A stretch of DNA of 64,000 bases from Alloenteromonas sp034089705. GTDB lineage: Bacteria > Bacillota_I > Bacilli_A > RFN20 > CAG-826. Made by a program: the position numbers and the translations under genes. The DNA is taken from the NCBI GenBank assembly GCA_034089705.1, contig JAXDTZ010000022.1, forward strand, positions 1 through 64,000, in the 5' to 3' direction. Under the pieces are notes generated by a model. That model ran no database searches. It worked only from the letters and a program-made list of their open reading frames with translations, and was not told the DNA's origin. Of the stretch, positions 32,290-40,220 are shown piece by piece (the first letter of the stretch is position 1; each line of letters starts with the position of its first letter).

Positions 32290-33390
32290 TCAACGGAGGG
32301 ATTCTAAAAATGCCAGGATGCCTTTTCCGATGCTCTCGTAACCGATTTCTTTTTGGATTTTGGTTTGGGAATGGTTTTCTGGGACGAAAGAGGCTTTGGT
32401 TTGGAATATTTCCGTTAAGGCCTTTTCGATCTCCTCCCCCGTTTTGGGCAACCAATAAATGGAGTTGCGGTAGACGCGCTCCAAGATGTCGCATGGGGTG
32501 GCCGCGATTTTGGTGGCGTTGGCCAAATATTCGAGGTCCTTGGAAGGGACCGATACTTGTCCGAGCTCTTCGTTGTACCATCGAGGATTGATGACCAAAG
32601 TCGCGTGTTGCTGGTAGGCCGCGTTTTCGTCTTTGGAGATTTGGCCAAGGAAACGAAGGCCCGGGACGGTTTTTGAGAGTTCCTTCAATTCCGCTTCCAT
32701 CGCCCCATGCCCGGACAAGAGGAGAGGAACGGGGCTTTTCGAGGCGATGTAGGCGCGAACGAGGGACCCCACCCCATCCTTTTCGAATAACGCCCCGCCG
32801 TAATAGAAGAAATCCCCTTCTACCGGAGCAGGCAATTTTTTCTTTTCTTCCACGATTCCCGGGAAGAGCAATACGCGGGCCTGATAGGCGTTGAACCGTT
32901 CCCCGAGTTTGGGAGTCAAGGCGAAATAACCATCCCCGTTTTTGGAGAAGGCCAGGCAAAGGCGGATGTAGGTTTTTGAAACCCCCGTGATGTTTTGGGG
33001 ATCGTCGGTGAGGACGGGGATGATCTTCGCCCCAAAACGACGGGCCAACGCTTTCGCGGCCTTTGCCCCTTGCAGGTTCAAGGAATCGTAGACGACGAAA
33101 TCCACCTCTTCGTTTTTATGGCTTCTCAGATAAGCTTTTTTCATCGCGGAAGCGGATGCGAAGGGATTGATTTTGGAAGAAACCCGTTCCACGAGGGTGA
33201 AATGGGGAACTTCGGGTTTTTCAGGAAGGGAAGGGATGAGGGAAACCACGTCGACGTCGGCGATGTTTTTCAAAGCCCGGTGAAGGCGAAAATAGAAATT
33301 TTGTCCCGCGGGATTGAGGCGGATTCCCCGTTTCAAGCAATCGTCGAACAGGGATTCGGGCATGTAGGTGCCGACCAAAAGGATTTTCAT
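32290..33390 (-). CDS. GT4 family glycosyltransferase
   Basis: A 366-residue GT-B enzyme. The N-terminal acceptor domain starts MKILLVGTYMPES; the donor domain includes DFFYYGGALFEKDGV, PLLLSGHGAMEAELKEL and LVINPRW followed by VPSKDLEYLANATKIAATP, where GT4 enzymes place the E-x7-E motif (here replaced by a PSK/LEY variant). Coupled to the upstream GT4 gene by ATGA. It should add a sugar to a lipid-linked repeat unit; the donor is unknown. Confidence 0.75.
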   Translation of the reverse strand: MKILLVGTYMPESLFDDCLKRGIRLNPAGQNFYFRLHRALKNIADVDVVSLIPSLPEKPEVPHFTLVERVSSKINPFASASAMKKAYLRSHKNEEVDFVVYDSLNLQGAKAAKALARRFGAKIIPVLTDDPQNITGVSKTYIRLCLAFSKNGDGYFALTPKLGERFNAYQARVLLFPGIVEEKKKLPAPVEGDFFYYGGALFEKDGVGSLVRAYIASKSPVPLLLSGHGAMEAELKELSKTVPGLRFLGQISKDENAAYQQHATLVINPRWYNEELGQVSVPSKDLEYLANATKIAATPCDILERVYRNSIYWLPKTGEEIEKALTEIFQTKASFVPENHSQTKIQKEIGYESIGKGILAFLESLR

Positions 33391-34493
33391 TTCGTTTTGC
33401 TCCGGAGGTATTCTTCAAAGAAGGCGAGGTGGAATTTGGCGCTGGCCTCAATCGTGTTTTGCCTCGCGACGGCTAGCGCGGCCTCTTGATAGGCGGGGTC
33501 GAGGACCTTGGTTAAGGCTTCCAAAATGGAAGAGGGGTTTCCGAGTTCCACGACGAAACCGTTGATTCCATCGTGGATGAGGTGCTTACCCGCGTTGATG
33601 TTGTTTCCCGCGATGACGGGGATGCCTTGGCTCAAGGCTTCGTTCACGACGTGGCCGTAAATGTCTTCTTTGGAGAGCAACACGAAGGCGTCCGCCCCTT
33701 GGAACAAATGGAGGAGTTTGTCATGGGGGATATAGTCCCAAAGGAGGACGTTGTCTAACCCAAGGCGTTCTTTTTGTTCGAGCAACGCCTCTTTGAGAGG
33801 ACCTTCCCCGGTGATCACGAGGAGGGAATCTTTCGGCATGGAGGGCCATAAGGCAATCAGTTCTTCGAAGTTCTTTCTTGGGATGTATTGGCCGGAAGAA
33901 ACGTACAGGTGTCGCGCGTTTAGGCCAAATTCCTTCCGAATGGCTCGCTTCTCTTCTTCGCTTCTAGGCCGGTCGGAGAGTTCCCGTTCGAAGATGGAGG
34001 AATAGGGGTACAAGGTTATCTTGTCGGGATCCGCCCCATAATAGGTCAGGTATTGGGCGCTGCAAGGGTCGGGCGAAAAATAAGCGGATGCCCCTTCGAT
34101 GCAAGCCCGTTTCCGTTTGGCGATCCAGGCTTTTTCCTTGGGGTTGGGAATGCCTCCATTGATATAGAAGACATAAGGGATATGGTGTTTCTTGCAATAA
34201 TGGATGGCGATTTGCTCCGACAGGGTCCTCCATCCGTTGAGGACGATGATGTCGTAATCCTTTTTCTTCAGGTAATGGAGGGGCCGGAAGGTCAAGTTGT
34301 CTACGGGGCCAAACCATAACGAATGGGCGACTTCGGAATGGAAGGTGTTGGGCTTTTCCCCATAGAAGAGGTCGTTTCGTCCCCCTTCGGAGGAACGCTC
34401 GAAAAGCACATCGAGCTCGATGGATTCCCCCAGGACGTTGAAAAAGTCGACTTTGTATGGGGCGGGATGGTTAAAAAGCCAAAAAACTTTCAC
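33387..34493 (-). CDS. GT4 family glycosyltransferase
   Basis: A 368-residue GT-B enzyme. It starts KVFWLFNHPAPYKVDFFNVLG (GTG 34493), a common GT4 opening. The donor domain has YVSSGQYIPRKNFEELI, LLVITGEGPLKEALLEQ and AFVLLSKEDIYGHVVNEALSQGIPVIAG, with the E-x7-E pair in EDIYGHVVNEAL. GTG lies 6 nt after the -10 box CATAAT, so it is probably leaderless; the frame is open far upstream but only as noncoding sequence over udg. It is the first gene of the polysaccharide operon, divergent from udg. Confidence 0.8.
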   Translation of the reverse strand: MKVFWLFNHPAPYKVDFFNVLGESIELDVLFERSSEGGRNDLFYGEKPNTFHSEVAHSLWFGPVDNLTFRPLHYLKKKDYDIIVLNGWRTLSEQIAIHYCKKHHIPYVFYINGGIPNPKEKAWIAKRKRACIEGASAYFSPDPCSAQYLTYYGADPDKITLYPYSSIFERELSDRPRSEEEKRAIRKEFGLNARHLYVSSGQYIPRKNFEELIALWPSMPKDSLLVITGEGPLKEALLEQKERLGLDNVLLWDYIPHDKLLHLFQGADAFVLLSKEDIYGHVVNEALSQGIPVIAGNNINAGKHLIHDGINGFVVELGNPSSILEALTKVLDPAYQEAALAVARQNTIEASAKFHLAFFEEYLRSKTK

Positions 34494-34556
34494 AGGGGAA
34501 TTATGCCACAACGGAGGCGAAGTTGTTATACTTTCCCCGAGGGTAAGGATACATTC

Positions 34557-35219
34557 ATGAAACGCAGCTGGGAGGAATTCTTCGGGGAAGAGGGGCGAAG
34601 GCGTCAGTGGAAGGCGCTGCTCCTTTCTTTGGAGGAAATGCGGCAAAGCAAGACGATCTATCCCCCAAAAGGAGAAGAACTCCGCGCCTTTGAGCTTTGC
34701 AAAGCCGAAGACGTCAAAGTGGTGATCCTTGGCCAAGATCCTTATCACGAAAAAGGGCAAGCCATGGGGCTATCCTTCTCCGTCCCTAAAGGAGTTAAGT
34801 TGCCTCCCTCCCTTCGAAATATCTACAAAGAACTCGAAAGCGATTTGGGAATTCGTCGCGACCCCCAAAACGGAGACCTCACGGGTTTGGCCGTTCAAGG
34901 GGTGCTGTTTCTTAACGTGAATTTGACCGTGGAAGAAGGGAAGCCCTTGTCCCATTCTTTTCCGTTTTACGCTCAATTTACGAGGGACGTCCTATCGTAT
35001 TTGGACCAATCCGAGGAACCGATCGCCTTTGTTTTTTGGGGCGGTTTCGCCCAAAAATTTGCTTCCTGCATCCACAACAAGAAGCACCGGATCATCGCTT
35101 CCGCTCACCCGTCCCCGCTATCCGCCAATCGGGGAGGGTTCTTCGGAACCAAACCCTTTTCCGAGGTAAACCGCTTTCTGCTCGAATCCGGGCGGACTCC
35201 TATTGACTGGAGCCGTTAA
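34557..35219 (+). CDS. udg: Uracil-DNA glycosylase
   Basis: A 220-residue family 1 UDG that removes uracil from DNA. VVILGQDPYHEKGQAMGLSFS holds the catalytic Asp (GQDPYH), VLFLNVNLTVE the uracil-binding Asn, and ASAHPSPLSANRGGFFG the HPSPLS DNA-insertion loop. AAGGA precedes ATG 34557; TATACT lies at 34527-34533. It fits functionally with the dUTPase in the same window but is separate from it. Confidence 0.95.
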   Translation: MKRSWEEFFGEEGRRRQWKALLLSLEEMRQSKTIYPPKGEELRAFELCKAEDVKVVILGQDPYHEKGQAMGLSFSVPKGVKLPPSLRNIYKELESDLGIRRDPQNGDLTGLAVQGVLFLNVNLTVEEGKPLSHSFPFYAQFTRDVLSYLDQSEEPIAFVFWGGFAQKFASCIHNKKHRIIASAHPSPLSANRGGFFGTKPFSEVNRFLLESGRTPIDWSR

Positions 35220-35229
35220 CGAGAGTACC

Positions 35230-35330
35230 TTTACCCTCGACCGGAGCTGACCAATAGTTAGCTGAGAGGAGTCGTGTTCCGACTCGACGGATAACCTGAT
35301 CCAGATAATGCTGGCGTAGGAAAATCTTCC
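35230..35330 (+). promoter_or_regulatory. TPP riboswitch
   Basis: Conserved THI-box elements are present: CTGAGAGGAG (about 35262), ACCTGATC (about 35294) and the GCTGGCGTAGGAAA block (about 35310-35323), with a hairpin between the first two. TPP binding normally reduces expression of thiamine genes. A GGAAAATCTTCC hairpin and a T-rich stretch follow before the Shine-Dalgarno of the transporter, so control could be at transcription or translation. Confidence 0.92.
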
Positions 35331-35382
35331 AACGTTTCGTCTTCTTTTTGGGTCAGAATGCACTCGGAAAGGAGAATTTTTT

Positions 35383-36441
35383 ATGAGTGAATTCGACAAT
35401 CCCGAAGTTGGCCAAAAGAAAGCCCATTTCCTTGGTCGCTTCTTAGGAATCTTGGCGAGTCTATGCGGAACCATCGCCATTGTGATTCTGTTCGTTCTTC
35501 CCGTTTTGGTCGTGAAGACGAAGATTGATGGCGTCAAAGCGGAAAATGCGATGACCCTCGCCCAAGTGTTCCAAGGCAATTACCCGATGAACGTCACCTG
35601 GGTGATCTTGTTGGTGCTGCTTGGAACCGGCATTCTCGCCGGGCTTGTTTCGACGGTGTTCTCTTCCACCCCCAAAGTCAGCGAAGCCATCAGCGCCGTC
35701 GGCGCTTTGGCGTTCTTGCTTGGAGTTTGCTTCCTCGCGGTGGGTTCCCCTCTTTTCAACAACAACGTGGAGATGGGCTGGACGGAAATTGAAGGGTACC
35801 GTTCGACCGAAATCGGGGTCGGATCGATCGTCGGTTTGGTTTTCGGCCTCTTCGCCTCGATGCTTTGCTTGGTCACCCCATTCCAAAAGAAAACCTTCTC
35901 GGCCAAAGAAATCGCGGAAGATGGCATGCTCATCGCGATGGCCTTTATCTTGAACCTCGTGAAAATCCCCGTCGCCGGGGTGGATCAAGGGGGTTCGATC
36001 AATTTCCAAATGCTGCCCCTTCTCATCATCGCCCTCCGTCATGGCCCGGCGTCTGGATTTGTCTGCGGCGGTTTGGTCTATGGCGTCCTCACCTGCTTGA
36101 CCGACGGATACGGCTTTGCCTGCTTCCCCTTTGATTACCTCGTTGGGTTTGGCTCGGTCGCCGTCATGGGAATCTTCCGTCACTTCATCCTTGGGAAAAA
36201 CGTCAAAGGATACGACTGGAAGGCTATCCTCTTCATTATCTGCGGAGGCATCCTCTCCACCTTTGTCCGTTTCGTCGGAAGCTCGGTTTCTTCGATGATT
36301 CTTTACGGGGTCGATTTCTCTTACGCCGTAACGTACAACGGAATCTATATCCCGGTTTCCGGAGCCATCGCCTTCGCGGCTTTGGTCGCCCTCCATGGAC
36401 CGCTTGTGAAGATCAACAAGCTCTTCCCCGTCGTCGAATAA
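35383..36441 (+). CDS. thiT: Thiamine ECF transporter S component, N-terminally extended
   Basis: A 352-residue membrane protein under a TPP riboswitch. Residues about 175-350 are ThiT-like: KEIAEDGMLIAMAFILNLVKIP, then GGSINFQMLPLLIIALRHGPASGFVCGGLVYGVLTCL, with the thiamine-pocket aromatic/Glu region. It binds thiamine and works with a shared energising module encoded elsewhere. Residues 1-170 are an added domain with four membrane segments that normal ThiT (about 190 residues) lacks; its function is unknown. AAAGGAG precedes the ATG. It is a single gene ending at a long inverted repeat. Confidence 0.88.
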   Translation: MSEFDNPEVGQKKAHFLGRFLGILASLCGTIAIVILFVLPVLVVKTKIDGVKAENAMTLAQVFQGNYPMNVTWVILLVLLGTGILAGLVSTVFSSTPKVSEAISAVGALAFLLGVCFLAVGSPLFNNNVEMGWTEIEGYRSTEIGVGSIVGLVFGLFASMLCLVTPFQKKTFSAKEIAEDGMLIAMAFILNLVKIPVAGVDQGGSINFQMLPLLIIALRHGPASGFVCGGLVYGVLTCLTDGYGFACFPFDYLVGFGSVAVMGIFRHFILGKNVKGYDWKAILFIICGGILSTFVRFVGSSVSSMILYGVDFSYAVTYNGIYIPVSGAIAFAALVALHGPLVKINKLFPVVE

Positions 36442-36480
36442 ATCATCTTGTTCTAGCAATGGGCTGTTGAAAAACTCCCC

Positions 36481-36524
36481 AAAACAAATGCGCCATGCTT
36501 ACAGCAAACTGGCGCTTTTGTTTT
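36481..36524 (+). terminator. Terminator after thiT (bidirectional inverted repeat)
   Basis: AAAACAAATGCGCCA (36481-36495) pairs with TGGCGCTTTTGTTTT (36510-36524), 14 of 15 positions, around a 14-nt loop. T tracts exist on both strands. Confidence 0.75.
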
Positions 36525-36581
36525 GCTTTGGATGATCATTGTGCCACCCGATGGCATTTCCTCCAACGGATTCCCAAAGAA

Positions 36582-36610
36582 ACATGCAAAGCATGTTGCG
36601 AAACCTCGTA
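36582..36610 (+). repeat. Dispersed 29-30 bp repeat, copy 1
   Basis: ACATGCAAAGCATGT forms a short inverted repeat and is followed by TGCGAAACCTCGTAA. A second copy lies at 36677-36707. The 500 nt between thiT and the next gene (36442-36940) otherwise hold only the terminator and A/T-rich sequence. Confidence 0.6.
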
Positions 36611-36676
36611 ATTCCAGAGCCTTGGTGCGGATGCCTCCGAGTTTTTTCGGCCCGCGAACAATCAAAACACCCCATA

Positions 36677-36707
36677 ACATGCGAAGCATGTTGCGAAACC
36701 TCCGTAA
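36677..36707 (+). repeat. Dispersed 29-30 bp repeat, copy 2
   Basis: ACATGCGAAGCATGT followed by TGCGAAACCTCCGTAA: same as copy 1 with one substitution in the loop and one extra C. The hairpin arms are conserved and the loop is not. Confidence 0.6.
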
Positions 36708-36940
36708 GCATAGGAAAAGGGACTATCGATAACCCATAGGTTTTTTAATACTCTCTTTTTCATCAATCAATCGGCCAACAAATATGCTTGTTCAAGTATC
36801 AGCCTCTTTTCGTGATCCCATCGAATATCTAGCGAATCCCTTTCGGTTTCGCCTTCGTCCCCTAGAAAAATGGGTTTTTCTTGCTTTTGGTTGCTAAGTC
36901 CCTAATATTAGGCCTAGACATCGTTTCGAGGAGGACCGAC

Positions 36941-38050
36941 ATGGAAGAAGAAAAGAAAAACCCCGAAGTTGCGGAAGCAACGGAAGAAGACGAATTTTTG
37001 GATACCCGTCCCGTGCCCGTGGAACCGGTGAAAGAAGAAGAGCCCGCCCCCGAACCCGAACCGGCGCCGGCCCCAGAACCTGAACCCGAACCGGAACCCG
37101 AGCCCGAAGACATCGTCTATGACGATCCCCGTTTGAAGGCGATCGAAGACGCCCGAATCCATTGGAACCAATCGTATCGGAAAACCAATTCGGTGAAGAT
37201 GATTCTCTCCTTCGCCGCGCTTGCCCTCATCATCGCGGGCTATGCCTTGCCCTATTTTTTGATCAAAGACGAAACCGCGCGCAGCACCTGGACCCTGGTG
37301 GTTTGCGCCATCTGCGCCGTCATCGGTTTAGGGGGAGTCGCCGTTTACGGGCTCCTTTCCCGCAAGAAGAACCGACAAGAAATCATCGCTTATTTCAACG
37401 CGTATTACGGCAACATCAACGCCTACGCCTTCGATGGCCTCCCCATTGAGGCGATGCAAGGCGACGCGGATTGCAAGATCGAAAAATCCGAAGTGGAAGC
37501 GTGCGGAATGTACCCCTTCACCCAGATCGGCAGCCGCGACAATCTGACCTTCTCTTACGACGGATTGGACTGCGCGTTGTGCGATATGGCGGCCCAAAAG
37601 GACAATGGCAAGGCTTTGGCCACCGTATTCGTCGGCAAATACCTCCGCGCCCACAACAACCTCAAAGTCTCTCCCGATGGAATCGTCATCTATTTCAAAG
37701 GAAATGAGCGAGCCCTTCCCCCGACGGTCACCCTCCCGGTTCGCGAAGACACCAAGAACGTCGTGATCTACGGAAGCAAAGAAGACACCCGCGTCTTGAA
37801 CCACGAGGTGAAAACCCTCCTCAAGGAAGTCAAAACGGACAAATTGCTCGTGGACGTGGCCATCGCCATCAAGCCGGGGCGCACCTTCATCGCCCTCGGA
37901 TACGAAGACGATTTGATGGTTCTTCCCAACGACAAACCGTTCAACCCCAAACACGTGAAAGCCTACAAAGAGCACATCTCCCTCTTCCTCCGCATCGCCA
38001 AAGCGCTCGAAGGGACGAACTCGGATTCCGAAGAAACCTCCGCCTCCTAA
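36941..38050 (+). CDS. Membrane protein with Glu-Pro repeat region
   Basis: A 369-residue protein. Residues 1-65 are an acidic tract ending in a Pro-Glu repeat (PEPEPAPAPEPEPEPEPEPE). Two membrane helices lie at about 88-108 and 116-138. The remaining 230 residues form a cytoplasmic mixed domain (KKNRQEIIAYFNAYYGNINAY to LFLRIAKALEG), similar in layout to DUF3137-type proteins, function unknown. GAGGAGG precedes ATG 36941; the frame extends to 36881 without support. It recalls the acidic membrane protein at 23841, but the C-terminal domains differ. Confidence 0.6.
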   Translation: MEEEKKNPEVAEATEEDEFLDTRPVPVEPVKEEEPAPEPEPAPAPEPEPEPEPEPEDIVYDDPRLKAIEDARIHWNQSYRKTNSVKMILSFAALALIIAGYALPYFLIKDETARSTWTLVVCAICAVIGLGGVAVYGLLSRKKNRQEIIAYFNAYYGNINAYAFDGLPIEAMQGDADCKIEKSEVEACGMYPFTQIGSRDNLTFSYDGLDCALCDMAAQKDNGKALATVFVGKYLRAHNNLKVSPDGIVIYFKGNERALPPTVTLPVREDTKNVVIYGSKEDTRVLNHEVKTLLKEVKTDKLLVDVAIAIKPGRTFIALGYEDDLMVLPNDKPFNPKHVKAYKEHISLFLRIAKALEGTNSDSEETSAS

Positions 38051-38063
38051 ATGGAGGCTTTTT
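38042..38063 (+). terminator. Terminator overlapping the stop codon
   Basis: GCCTCC (38042-38047) and GGAGGC (38053-38058) pair around the stop codon, followed by TTTTT. Confidence 0.8.
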
Positions 38064-38137
38064 CGTAAATCCCTAACAGGCGCGTGCGGTTGCGTGTATA
38101 ATTCCCGTTGAGAGGGGAGAATTCCCCTGCCAGTCTT

Positions 38138-38713
38138 ATGAAATATTGGAACAAACGTTACGGCCGCTGGATTCGCGTCCAAGCTTACAAACATGACGGA
38201 TCATTGCATCGGCAATGGTCTCCCGCTTACCTCGTGGAAGAAAACGACGACTTTTGGGTGGTCGTTTCCCGCGCATCGCTCGTCACCGAAGCGGAAGGCA
38301 GGCGATGGATCACCCGCGAAAAAGCCGTGTTTTTTCTCTTCAAAAAGCGTTGGATGAACGTCATCGCGATGTTCAAGGAAAAGAGAGGGATCTGCTATTA
38401 CGTCAATATCGCTTCCCCGACCATTTACGACGACGGATTCTTGAAATACATCGATTACGATCTGGACGTGAAGCTCTATCCCGACGGGGTGGAACGAACC
38501 CTCGACGAGAAGGAATTCATCCGTCATAGTTTGGAGTATGGCTACTCTCCGGAGTTGATCCAAATCATCCGGAATGAGGCGACGAAGGTCCGAGCGATGA
38601 TGGAAAACCGGGAATTCCCGTTCCAAGACGAAACCGTCATCGGGTATTACGATTCCTTCGTCGAACAAAACGCCCCGAAGCAAAGAACTCCGCGAAGGGA
38701 GGGCGATTCATGA
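38138..38713 (+). CDS. DUF402 family protein
   Basis: A 191-residue DUF402 protein; characterised relatives are nucleoside tri/diphosphate phosphatases. WRVQ-like opening WIRVQAYKHDGSLHRQWSPAY and the core GICYYVNIASPTIYDDGFLKYIDYDLDVKLYPDG with clustered acidic residues (DYDLDVKLYPDG, then DEKEF) fit a metal site. ATG 38138 is chosen over TTG 38108, which sits 5 nt after TATAAT and could also be a leaderless start. It is the first gene of the tsaE-tsaB-tsaD operon and overlaps tsaE by 4 nt. Confidence 0.8.
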   Translation: MKYWNKRYGRWIRVQAYKHDGSLHRQWSPAYLVEENDDFWVVVSRASLVTEAEGRRWITREKAVFFLFKKRWMNVIAMFKEKRGICYYVNIASPTIYDDGFLKYIDYDLDVKLYPDGVERTLDEKEFIRHSLEYGYSPELIQIIRNEATKVRAMMENREFPFQDETVIGYYDSFVEQNAPKQRTPRREGDS

Positions 38714-39168
38714 AAAAGATTTTCTTCACCGCGAGCAAAGCGGAAACGCAATCCCTGGGGATGAAGCTCGCCAGTTTATTGCAAAGAGAAGACGTCATTC
38801 TCCTGCAAGGGGATCTCGGCGCGGGCAAAACCACCTTTGCTTCTGGGGTTGCCAAAGGGCTTGGGATCCAAGAAGACGTGATATCCCCCACCTTCAATAT
38901 CATGAAGTGCTATTTCCATGGCCGGATTCCCTTCTATCACATCGACGCCTATCGCTTAGAAGGCCAAAACATCGAAATTGGCCTCGACGAATACATCGAA
39001 GGGGATGGGGCGTGTTTCATCGAATGGCCCCAGTTCATCGAACCGCTCATCCCGGAAGAGCATCTTTCGATTTCCATCTTTAACCGGGGAGGAGATTCCC
39101 GCGAGATCGTGGCGGAAGGAGAGGGCCCCCGTTACGAGAGCCTCCTTTCCTCTTGGGAGGAAGAATGA
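38710..39168 (+). CDS. tsaE: tRNA threonylcarbamoyladenosine protein TsaE
   Basis: A 152-residue P-loop ATPase of the t6A complex. Walker A is LLQGDLGAGKTTFASGVAKGLG at about 33-41; VISPTFNIMKCYF is the switch-like strand; YHIDAYRLE and FIEWPQFIEPLIP are family motifs. It drives turnover of the TsaB-TsaD pair that modifies A37 of ANN-decoding tRNAs. It overlaps both neighbours by 4 nt. Confidence 0.93.
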   Translation: MKKIFFTASKAETQSLGMKLASLLQREDVILLQGDLGAGKTTFASGVAKGLGIQEDVISPTFNIMKCYFHGRIPFYHIDAYRLEGQNIEIGLDEYIEGDGACFIEWPQFIEPLIPEEHLSISIFNRGGDSREIVAEGEGPRYESLLSSWEEE

Positions 39169-40220
39169 TGATCGCCTTATTCCTTGATAGCAGTGAAAAG
39201 AACCTCACGGTCGGATTATCCGTGAATGGCGTTTTGACTTCGGTCACCAAAGAAGCTTGGCAACAGCAAAGCGAGTTCATGGTGGACGAAATCGATCGTT
39301 TGCTCCGATCCTCTAAAGTCAGCCCCAAGTCCGTGGAAGCGATCGCGGTCACCAAGGGGCCGGGATCTTACACGGGGGTTCGCATCGCCCTTTCTATCGC
39401 CAAAACCATGTCCTTTGCTCTCAACGTTCCTCTGTACTTGGTCAGTTCCTTGCAGGCTAGAAAGCAAGGGGACGTCCCTTCTATTTGCCTCATGAACGCC
39501 CGGGGAAAACGTTCTTATTTCGGCGTTTACCAAGGCAAACAAACCCTGATAGAGGACTGCATCAAAACCAACGAAGAAGTCAAAGCCTACATCGCTTCCC
39601 ATCTGGATTACGCGGTCTGCGGAGACCTCTCCTATTTGGGATTAGAATCCCCGGAGCCCGACATTCCCGCGAACCTCTTGGATTTGCTCGACGAAGAGCA
39701 TCGATGCCTCGAACCCCTCGGGGCTCGGCCCATCTACCTCAAGGACGATTACGAGAATGGACGGATGAAAGCCATTGTCCGAAAGATGATGCCCGCGGAT
39801 TTCGACGCGGTGCTGGAAATCGAACAAGAGGCCTTCTCCCATCCTTTTACGCGGGAAGATTTGCTCCGCGAAATGAACGAAAACCCCTTCGCCTACCAAT
39901 ATTGCGCGGTCGTGGACCACGAGGTGGTCGGCATGATCGACTTTTACGTCACCTTCAATTCCGCGACCATCGCCCAGATCGCCGTGAAGAAATCCTTCCG
40001 GAGAAAAGGGATCGGGAATTTGCTGCTGGGCCAGCTTCTCAAGGATTGCGAATCCAAAGCCGAACCGGTGGAGTTTTTAACCTTGGAGGTTCGGGCCTCC
40101 AATTTGCCTGCCCAAGCGTTCTACAAGAAGCACAAATTCGAGAAAGTCACCGTCAAAAAGGCCTATTACGCGGATGGGGAAGACGCCATATACATGATGA
40201 GGTCATTGATCCATGCCTAA
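39165..40220 (+). CDS. tsaB: TsaB-RimI fusion protein
   Basis: A 351-residue two-domain protein. Residues 1-190 are TsaB, the inactive TsaD paralogue of the t6A complex (FLDSSEKNLTVGLSVNG; TKGPGSYTGVRIALSIAKTM). Residues about 200-351 are a RimI-like GNAT acetyltransferase (IRKMMPADFDAVLEIEQEAFSHPFTREDLL; acetyl-CoA loop KKSFRRKGIGNLLLGQLL), which in bacteria acetylates S18 N-terminus. Separate in Bacillus, the two are fused here. It starts at ATG 39165 or 39168, inside the tsaE stop, and overlaps tsaD by 8 nt. Confidence 0.9.
   Translation: MMIALFLDSSEKNLTVGLSVNGVLTSVTKEAWQQQSEFMVDEIDRLLRSSKVSPKSVEAIAVTKGPGSYTGVRIALSIAKTMSFALNVPLYLVSSLQARKQGDVPSICLMNARGKRSYFGVYQGKQTLIEDCIKTNEEVKAYIASHLDYAVCGDLSYLGLESPEPDIPANLLDLLDEEHRCLEPLGARPIYLKDDYENGRMKAIVRKMMPADFDAVLEIEQEAFSHPFTREDLLREMNENPFAYQYCAVVDHEVVGMIDFYVTFNSATIAQIAVKKSFRRKGIGNLLLGQLLKDCESKAEPVEFLTLEVRASNLPAQAFYKKHKFEKVTVKKAYYADGEDAIYMMRSLIHA

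Noticed and set aside
34494..34760. Long N-terminal extension of the GT4 gene upstream of 34493
   Set aside because: It runs antisense through udg and has no glycosyltransferase character; GTG 34493 fits the promoter and the family start.
36453..36739. Several frames of 65-80 codons on both strands after thiT
   Set aside because: They run across the terminator and the two repeat copies, have no ribosome sites and no family likeness.
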